Below are positions 56,232 through 64,000 of a DNA stretch of 64,000 nucleotides, piece by piece (position 1 is the first letter of the stretch; each line of letters opens with the position of its first letter). The stretch lies in contig JAJEKV010000020.1 of assembly GCA_021234155.1 (NCBI GenBank), positions 16,855,018 through 16,919,017 of the forward strand, read 5' to 3'. A program made the translations under genes and the position numbers. The DNA comes from Isoetes taiwanensis (taxonomy: Eukaryota; Streptophyta; Lycopodiopsida; Isoetales; Isoetaceae). The notes under the pieces were generated by a model. The model saw nothing but the letters and a program-made list of their open reading frames with translations, ran no database searches and was not told the DNA's origin.

Positions 56232-57125
56232 TCAGTTGAAGGCAGTTGTCCAAGTGTTCTTGCAGCCTTTTTGAAAGTCAGCATCCTTTAAGAATTTTAC
56301 ATTCAAACAGAAACATGTCCGTCCAGGCCATCGCTGCTGCAGAGGCTCGTCTGAAAGGAATTGCGGATGGTGGTCTGAAACTGAGTTGTCCTTGAGACAG
56401 AACCGGAAGAGACCTAGAAGTGCCACAACTGCATCTGCATTCCAGTAAGCTCTATCCAACCGAGAGCTTGCACGACCCCCACCAACTTGACCATTACACC
56501 AAGTAAAGGAGCCTTCACCATCAATCTCCAAGAGGTTGCAGTCATGGAGTAGACGGAGCCACTGTTGGCCTTCAAAACCAGACACCACTGTAGAGGTAGC
56601 CTCCAACCGACCAGACTCCATTTCCACCATATTAAGATCCCCAACAAGAAGCCATGAAATGTGGCAGCCCAAACTGAGCATCTTTCCTCGCAAGGAGGCC
56701 CATAGTGCAGCTGTCTGATGGGACCTGTTGTGGGCGTAAACAATAATTAGACCATACTTAACCCCTTGTTCCTGCCATACAATTAGGGCCCAATGACCAA
56801 AATGATCAGCCTGAGTGAAGATGACTGGCAAAGAAGGAAGCCATGCTAGCACCACCCCTACACTGGCAGAATCAAACCTTCGACCAATCATGTCTGCAAG
56901 CTTTGATACGTCTCCCTTACAGCACTTGTGCTCTTGAAGACATACAAACTGAGGATCCAATCTAGATAAGTATAAAGAAATGTGATTCCGCTTGGGGGGG
57001 GAGGGGTGGGGGGGGAGGCTACCCCCTGAACATTCCATGAAACTAACTGCATTGACCTTCTGACGGGGCCAATTCAGATGAGATCGCTGGTGTCTCAAGG
57101 GAATTTGAGGAAGGCTCCTGGGCAT
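56232..57125 (-). CDS. LINE endonuclease domain (EEP family), open 297 codons
   Basis: The ORF keeps the AP-endonuclease-like motifs: FVCLQEHKC (catalytic Glu), GLIIVYAHN, WLLVGDLNMVE (Asp/Asn), SFTWCNGQ, SRLDRAYWN and VSDHHPQFL (final Asp-His). This domain nicks target DNA to start integration. The ORF is open from start to end, but the rest of the protein is broken. Its first residues overlap the ORF1-like frame by 83 bp. Confidence 0.8.
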   Translation of the reverse strand: MPRSLPQIPLRHQRSHLNWPRQKVNAVSFMECSGGSLPPHPSPPKRNHISLYLSRLDPQFVCLQEHKCCKGDVSKLADMIGRRFDSASVGVVLAWLPSLPVIFTQADHFGHWALIVWQEQGVKYGLIIVYAHNRSHQTAALWASLRGKMLSLGCHISWLLVGDLNMVEMESGRLEATSTVVSGFEGQQWLRLLHDCNLLEIDGEGSFTWCNGQVGGGRASSRLDRAYWNADAVVALLGLFRFCLKDNSVSDHHPQFLSDEPLQQRWPGRTCFCLNVKFLKDADFQKGCKNTWTTAFN

Positions 57126-57771
57126 CTAGCATGGCAGTAACCTCATCAACCAAATCAGTCCACTGAAGTAGATCAAAGCGACCACAGTGGGATGCAATGG
57201 GAGGAGCAGAGCTACATGAAGCCAGAACTGAGGGTTGGGATGCAGAGGAGTTAGGTCCCTTAGCTGATTTTCGTGGTTGACGAAGAGCCGGTGGATGTTT
57301 TGGTGGTGGGTGGAAGCCACACCGATCAATGTCCATGTACTATCCACGAGCCTCTTCAATTTTCTTCTGCGACTTCTGAATTTCAGCCAGTCTCAACATT
57401 TGGTGATCCAGAGACTGAGGTGAGGAAGCTGCAACTGGAAGAGTAGAGGGGGCAGCCACCGGGATGTGAGAGATATCCATTGAGGTGGGAGCTGATCTAG
57501 GAGCATGGAGTGCCAGAGGAGCAGATGGAGATCCCTGCTGGCGAACCTTGCGAAACTGAGCAAAGAGAGGGGCCTCAGGAAACATGAGAGCTAGCTCATG
57601 ACCATTCAACAAGGACAACTTAAATGGAAAGAACATGGGCCTGCTCTGGACAACAATTGTTTGAGGCAAATCACGATGAATGGGCCTTGCAACACAAATC
57701 TTGGTGATGCCATTGCTTATAGAGTGTTGCAAATGGAGTTCAATCTCACCCACCCCCCTCCCTCTAAGCAC
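57043..57771 (-). pseudogene. LINE ORF1-like region, one stop codon
   Basis: One frame from 57771 to 57043 interrupted only by a TAG at 57340-57342. The first part (HSISNGITKICVARPIH, VVQSRPMFFPFKLSLLNGHE) is followed by a Ser/Pro/Ala-rich linker and a short helix (RLAEIQKSQKKIEEARG). No zinc knuckle seen. It is probably the C-terminal part of the nucleic-acid-binding ORF1, with the start lying further right and lost. Confidence 0.5.
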
Positions 57772-57809
57772 CTCAACTTAAAATAGAAGTTGCTAAGAAT
57801 ATTAAATTT

Positions 57810-58415
57810 TAAAAAGATCATGAAAATAGTAACTTATTATTGGAATCTAGAGGAATCTTCATAAAATCTTTGAGAATCTAGGGGAATCTATAAGAATCCA
57901 AGGGACTCTTCATGGAAGATAGGGAAGTCTATAAAAATAGTAACTTTTTGCTGGAATCTAAAGGGATCTCATAAAATTTGAGGTAATCTTGAAGAATATA
58001 GGGGAAGTTTTATATAGAATCTAAGGGAATCTGAGGGAGTCTTCATAGAATCTAAAAGAATCTCACAAAATCTAAGAGAATCTAAAGAAATATGAGGGAA
58101 TCTTATAAGACCTAGGCGAATTTAAGGGAATCATCATAAAGTCTTTGAGAATGTAGAGGATTCCAGTAAAATCATAAGAAGGAATCTTCACATGATCTGA
58201 GGAACTCTAAGGGAATCTACATAATATCTTGGAGAATCTAAAGGAAATCTCATAAAGTCTAAGGGAACGCAGGGGAATCTAGATAATATCTAGCAGAATC
58301 TAGAGGAATGTTCTTAAAGACAAAGGAATATCATAAAATCTAAGGGAATCTCATAAAATCTAAGTGAATCTAAGGGAATCTTCATAAAACATTAGAAAAC
58401 CTACGGGAATCTTGT
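57810..58415. repeat. degenerate short-unit array (GGGAATCT / CATAAAATCTAA)
   Basis: About 600 bp made of words gaatctaagggaatc, tctcataaaatct and cttcataaaatc, in units of roughly 20-35 bp. Strong A/G bias on the plus strand. No coding content. Confidence 0.85.
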
Positions 58416-59510
<1,095 letters not shown>

Positions 59511-59990
59511 CTTCTAAGACATCATCGTCTTAACAGTGGTCATTGGATCTTCGAGCTCATTGAGTTCCAATAGCTGCAAACAAGATATCTCTGTAATGCA
59601 AACCGAAAGTGTCAAAGCACGAAAAAGCATGGCAATCATACCAAGAATGACCGGATCCATGGTTTAGTGGCCGGAATCGAAAGAATGGGGAGGGAAAACT
59701 AGAAATGAATTATCCCACATAGCCCGCCGAACCAAGAAATACAGGCTTGAATATCCCACAATTTGGCGCCCGAATTGAACGTTACGATCGAATTATCCCA
59801 CATTTTCTCTAGTCGGCCGGAATTGATGCGTGATCGAAAATCCGGCAAACAGCAAAAAATCTGCCAATAACAGAGGCTGTTAAGCCTCGAGAGACAATCG
59901 TCTCTCCTCTCCTCCCAAAAAAATACGTACATTTCGGGGAGGAGCCGTATGTGACGAGAGATGGATTTTTTTACGAGCATGTGGCCGACG

Positions 59991-60029
<39 letters not shown>

Positions 60030-60571
60030 TCTCCCACATGATAGTTTTTTTTGTGGGAGATATGATTAGAGATCGTGCGAGGTGCGAGAGGAGGTGAGAG
60101 TGGGGAAAACGCTCTCTCACCTTTTATGGCCCAAAAGGCAATTTTTAGCCTAACTGGCAGATGGGCCGTTTCCCATTGGGTTATGCTAGTTAAGCTTAAC
60201 CCCTGCGGAAATGTTTTTCGCCCCCTATTTTGGCCTTCCCGCACTTATCGTGTATTTTGGTGGTTTCTTGGCGCAATTTTGACCGGATCAATGCCGATTG
60301 AGAACGAGGTAAGCATTATTGCTTCAGAATTTGGCATTCTTACATCACATTTTTGTATAATTCAATTTCTTATATCGACATTTGGAATAGGAATTTCATG
60401 GCAGAAAGCTGATTGTCTTCATTATTGGCTGTCTTGTAGATTCTAGACTTGATAGTATGACAAGGGCTTCAGATCATTCAAAGGCCTTTGTTCCAAAGCG
60501 TGAAAAGGAATTTCAGCCAAGAAAACCAAAGAAAATGACCGGATCAGTATCTGCCCTTGTAATTCAAGCAC
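59511..60571. other. upstream part of a PIF/Harbinger element, no intact gene
   Basis: A (GA)16 run lies at 59993-60024. A possible 5' exon of the Myb-like gene is 60440-60590 (MTRASDHSKAFVPKREKEFQ, then PRKPKKMTGSVSAL), ending in a stop. No terminal repeat could be assigned. Confidence 0.4.
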
Positions 60572-61603
60572 TTGCTGCTGAAAATGAGCCATAGAGAACA
60601 AGAAGTAGGTCGGACGGATTCCCCAGCAGTTTATGTTAGAAGGACAAACTTTGAAGCAGGGCAAGTAAGTCAAAACTCTGTTTCTTGTGGAAAATCCCAA
60701 GCATTAATAGTTATGGATCCGAATTCCGACACAGTGGTGCCGAAAGCAAAGCAAAAATCACCACTAGAATGGTCGGATAATGCCATTAGTGCATTATTGA
60801 GCCATATCATGGAATTCAAGGCACATAACAATGGTAACATCAATCTTTCGAATTCCCAATAGAAAGAAATTTCAGAAAGATTGACTCCCATAGTACCAGG
60901 TTTAGTTGAATTGAGGCAGTTGAAGAACAAATGGGACAAGCTTCAGGCTAAATTCAAGGACGAAAAATATGCCGAAGATAGAACAGGAGGCAGAGCCTTC
61001 TACTTGGCAATGGTATGAGAGAGGGAAGAATTGAAAACAGGTTGCACGAATCACACAGATCTCCCTGGAGCTGGAGATGATGGTTCATTTGGGAAAGAAG
61101 CTTTCCATGCTACAGAGACGCACTCATCATACCAGGATACTTATATGACAGATTCATACTATGAAACGTTTGGAACCAATTCTCCATTCCAGGAAGAACA
61201 GTTCAAAATTCCAAGTAGTGAACCTCAAACAAATAACACAGAACCCCCTCAAACACCTTCAAACCCAAGCACCAATGGTGGAAATTCAAATAGCACTTCC
61301 ACTTCTACTGATAAAGACGGTGTGCATGAGATCAGTCCTAGATCAGCAGCTTGTATGCAGCTTGGAGTTGCAGGTACGCCAGTCTCAAAGAAGAGATCCA
61401 AATTGGCTATTGTTGAGGACATAGCATCAGGAATTAGTGAAATGGCATTACGTTTTGGGGCAGCAGAAGATAAGAAGTTGGAGTTCATGAAAGATGAATC
61501 CATGCGAAAAATTCAACAAGTTAAGGAACTGGAAGAAATGGGATCTTCTCATAGTCTGAAAATTGTTGAATCGATGGCTAACATGACTCAAAGTATTTGC
61601 TAA
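60572..61603 (+). pseudogene. PIF/Harbinger Myb/SANT-like DNA-binding protein
   Basis: One frame with two stops (60860, 61016). It reads LEWSDNAISALLSHIMEFKA, then after the first stop KEISERLTPIVPGL and QLKNKWDKLQAKFKDEKYAE, the three-helix Myb/SANT-like domain with its conserved tryptophans. A Ser/Thr/Pro/Asn-rich linker follows, and then a C-terminal part with KKRSKLAIVEDIASGISEMA and a helix (MRKIQQVKELEEMG) that closes at 61603. PIF/Harbinger elements need this second protein to bind the ends and bring the transposase to the nucleus. It lies tail to tail with the transposase at 62942-64000. Confidence 0.75.
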
Positions 61604-61986
61604 ATGACCAAGGATACACTGCTTGAAATTGCAAAACTTTCTGCTTCAAAACAAGGAAATTGAAGGTACTTTTTGTATTTTAAGTAAGGGTATGTATCTT
61701 TGTTTTTTATTGTTACATGATGTAATGTGTTTGTCATGCAAATCCCATTGGAATGGGAAACATTCTTTTCTTAACTGTTTTGTAGTCTGACAGAAGAGAC
61801 TCCCAATAAGTTCGCGACCACTTATAAACCAGAATTTGCACTTTCCATACCATTAGATTTCGATGACATGACATAAGGTCATTCCATAATTTCATAATTT
61901 CCCTGTACCATTAGATAGCGACCTCTCATAAATAAAGTCATCGATTACTGTGTCAATATCAATTCAATATTTCTACGTCTCATTAG
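61604..61986. other. 3' flank of the Myb-like gene
   Basis: No gene. It contains the phrases ccattagatttcgatgac, ccattagatagcgacc and cattagatggcc (61850-61990), a short direct repeat. Confidence 0.4.
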
Positions 61987-62337
61987 ATGGCCAGGCCAAA
62001 GGTGCTTGTTAGAAGGCGCTTCAGATTCTGGCGCAACCCATCTCCGAGCTCTTCTTCAGACTCAGACATGTCGGAGGGCAGCGTGAACTCTTCATGCATG
62101 GTAGAACAAAATGATTTTTCTGTTCTTAGTCACTGGAAGACTCACAACTCCATCACTGCGTAGGCCTTTGTGCAATATTTGGATATGGGTATTCGAGTCG
62201 AGCCTGAGTTGTTCAACTGGGCTATGAATGCATCTGTTCGACAGAAGGTGCATGTGGAGTTTATTTTTGTCAAGATCTCAGGCCATTGGGTGCTCATGGA
62301 AATAAAAACCTCGGATACAAGCTGTGTTGCATGCTGA
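61987..62337 (+). pseudogene. short ORF of unknown function, one stop
   Basis: The ATG at 61987 gives MARPKVLVRRRFRFWRNPSP, a Ser-rich stretch, then, after one TAG, AFVQYLDMGIRVEPELFNWA and VEFIFVKISGHWVLMEIKT, ending at the TGA at 62335. It lies between the two Harbinger genes. I recognise no family. Confidence 0.3.
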
Positions 62338-62941
62338 AGCTGCCCCCTTTTTTTTCTTGGTTTTCTTTAGTTTTACAGTCAAGCTTTTTGTATCTTCTGT
62401 ATCTCCAGCTCTTGAGGATGATGGTTTTTTTGTACCTACTTTCTTGTAAAAAAACAACATTCATGCCGATGTAAATGGTGTGAAATGCCAAAGATTATCT
62501 GTTCCTGCAAGACTTTGTGATTTCTTTTTATTTTATTTTATTACTAACACAGTCTACAACAGGGACATGTATGCTTGATGCTGATACCACGAGTTTGTGA
62601 CCTCAAGCAAGCAAAGGGTTGCTGAGAACACTTATTCTTTAGGTAGTGGAATTTACTTAGTCTTCAGGTTTTGGTATTTTGTTTGCAGGTTATTCCATTC
62701 AAGAGCACTACATTTGAGTGCATTCATGATTTGTAAGACCAGATTTTAATGAATACAATTCTTCTTTAGTTCATATGACAACTGTTGTCTGTCATATACA
62801 AAGTGCGAATAAACAAAGTGTATACAAACAAAGTATATAAACAAAGTGTTCATGACTCGGATTTCTATACAATATAACTTCAGAAATACAGTAATGTGTC
62901 ATAATAGGAAGTGCAATGAAAGAACGTAACTTGCTTAAGAT
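62338..62941. other. intergenic between convergent Harbinger genes
   Basis: AT-rich, with short repeats acaaagtgtatacaaacaaa at 62810-62850. No gene. Confidence 0.4.
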
Positions 62942-64000
62942 TCATTTCTCCAGATTCTGGACGAGGATGTGCCTGATCTGATCTCCCTCCTTCTTCAATT
63001 TCTTGTTCATGTCTTGTGTCTCATAATACTCTACCTGTGGAATTTTGGAGTCAATGGTAGCAATTCCATTCCCTCTCTTTCAAAAATACAGTAGTTACAC
63101 AACACAACACATGCATACATAATTTTGCTAGCTTGTGATGTTTGAAATGTGAGGCTCTTTAATATTCTCCACTTTTCCTTAACTATGCCAAAACCATTCC
63201 AATAACAACTCTACCTCTGCAGATTCGCTTGTTGAATCGATTCTTCTTGCAATCAGGATCAGGAAAATAAGAAAGGCATGCTAGGATATGCAGAATCACC
63301 AAATAGTTGAGGAGGTATATTTACAATTATATCATCCTAAGTAGGCATACCTTTCTTGATCTTCTTCCCTTGTAATCTAACAACTGGCTCCTGTCATATA
63401 AATTTGGAGGCCAACCTGTTAGAAATGGTACTTTTTCTGAAATGGCCAGAATCATGTACAGATCCTACTCTAATACAACACACATTGAGAAACAATTTAC
63501 TATGAGTTACACAGCCTTGAAACAGAATGGAGTGTCTTTTATTTTTGCTGTGTTAGTCATTTGCATGATTCTTTTTCTTTGGTTTTCTGTACAAATATAT
63601 GTGGCTGCCATCAACTGCAGCAAATACATTAGGAAGACTAGTGGCTTCCTTAAATTCTGCTATAATGTCAAGTAATCTCTGCCCTGATGGAATGGCTACA
63701 AATCTTTATACAACATGCTCTTGAAAGCCAAAGCAAGTGTGATCTTCCTCATATACTTCTGAACTGTGGACTGACCAGCATAAAATCTCCTTCCGATATG
63801 TAGAGGAGATTCATCATGAGCTAGGAAATAAACAACCATAGCTATAGCCCTTCTTGGCTCAATGGGAGCCCTCACTTTATTGCCTAGTTTTACAAAATAT
63901 GGGGCCAGAAGACCTACCAGTTTTTGAATGCGGATCTTGACATTTTGTAACATTGTCTCCACATATCATCTTCATAAGAGGGCAAGCAATTCCAGGCATG
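62942..64000 (-). pseudogene. PIF/Harbinger transposase, partial at the window edge
   Basis: Minus strand from the right edge: HAWNCLPSYEDDMW, then QKLVGLLAPYFVKLGNKVRA, AIAMVVYFLAHDESPLHIG, RRFYAGQSTVQKYMRKIT (helix-turn-helix), GQRLLDIIAEFKEATSLPN and VFAAVDGSHIYLYR (first catalytic Asp). After frame changes follow LFLNVCCIRVGSVHDSGHF (second Asp), PPQLFGDSAYPSM and IVKEKWRILKS (region of the catalytic Glu), then VVLCNYCIFE. It ends EYYETQDMNKKLKKEGDQI with a stop at 62942. Several frameshifts and stops. By family it would cut and paste the element at a TTA/TAA target. The remaining N-terminus lies beyond the window. Confidence 0.75.

Larger units (their letters stand above)
54393..57775 (-). 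mobile_element. LINE (non-LTR) retrotransposon, broken at its 3' side
   Basis: Minus-strand order: ORF1-like region (57771-57043), AP-type endonuclease (57125-56232), linker (56222-55612), reverse transcriptase (55560-54564) and post-RT region to about 54395. The left edge meets the Ty3/gypsy fragment, and the likely C-terminal zinc region lies beyond it at 52061-52480. No poly(A) tail or target duplication could be assigned. Confidence 0.85.

Overview
The window looks like nuclear DNA of a land plant. It has GT-AG introns, a multi-exon plant-type gene, a thymidylate kinase remnant and dense layers of decayed plant transposons. I cannot fix the species. The mixture of CACTA, PIF/Harbinger, chromovirus, LINE and gag-only LTR elements would suit a large repeat-rich genome such as a fern or other seed-free plant, but that is inference. 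No bacterial operon, rRNA, tRNA gene or CRISPR array was seen.

Layout. 1-1095: a 148-bp inverted repeat around about 800 bp. 1.1-5.2 kb: no gene, one local duplication. 5.2-6.4 kb: remains of a spliced CACTA (Tnp2-like) transposase gene. 7.1-20.3 kb: a decayed Ty3/gypsy chromovirus (RT end, RNase H, integrase, chromodomain, probable 3' LTR). Its integrase is split by an 8.8-kb CACTA-type element (8973-17773) with 20-bp termini starting CACTA, subterminal repeats, arrays of a 38-bp minisatellite in both orientations and three mutually inverted modules. A tRNA-derived SINE also sits in the integrase. 20.9-23.1 kb: a very degenerate array of about 340-bp periodicity.

23.4-26.7 kb: a gag-only LTR retrotransposon (minus strand) in an LTR-gag-LTR-gag arrangement that abuts the last exons of a thymidylate kinase gene (26.7-27.6 kb). 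29.3-34.7 kb: two divergent, decayed, unusual genes. The minus one is of unknown family. The plus one begins with an H3-tail-like peptide and carries a ParB-like domain and the end of an N4/N6 DNA methyltransferase domain. Both are threaded by a family of 22-bp palindromes. 35.0-40.1 kb: minus-strand pieces of a protein with coiled coil and CxxC, an FCP1/NIF-like phosphatase segment and a Ulp1-like protease end; one source gene is possible but unproven.

40.2-44.0 kb: a Ty3/gypsy element with three zinc knuckles and an extra plant-type RNase H lying between protease and reverse transcriptase. 45.7-49.4 kb: the only apparently intact host gene, ten exons and about 939 codons, with a SAP-like N-terminus and a basic, Arg/Lys-rich C-terminus. 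52.1-57.8 kb: a LINE (minus strand) split by a fragment of another Ty3/gypsy element. 57.8-59.2 kb: short repeats and a 204-bp GT/GA microsatellite. 59.2-64.0 kb: PIF/Harbinger material, namely a transposase scrap, a Myb/SANT-like ORF and a convergent transposase running off the right edge.

The genes do not form a pathway. Most of the window is nested mobile DNA. The two blocks most worth a second look are 29.3-34.7 kb (ParB-methyltransferase gene and its divergent neighbour) and 35.0-40.1 kb (phosphatase and Ulp1 pieces). Each could be cargo of a large, poorly known element.
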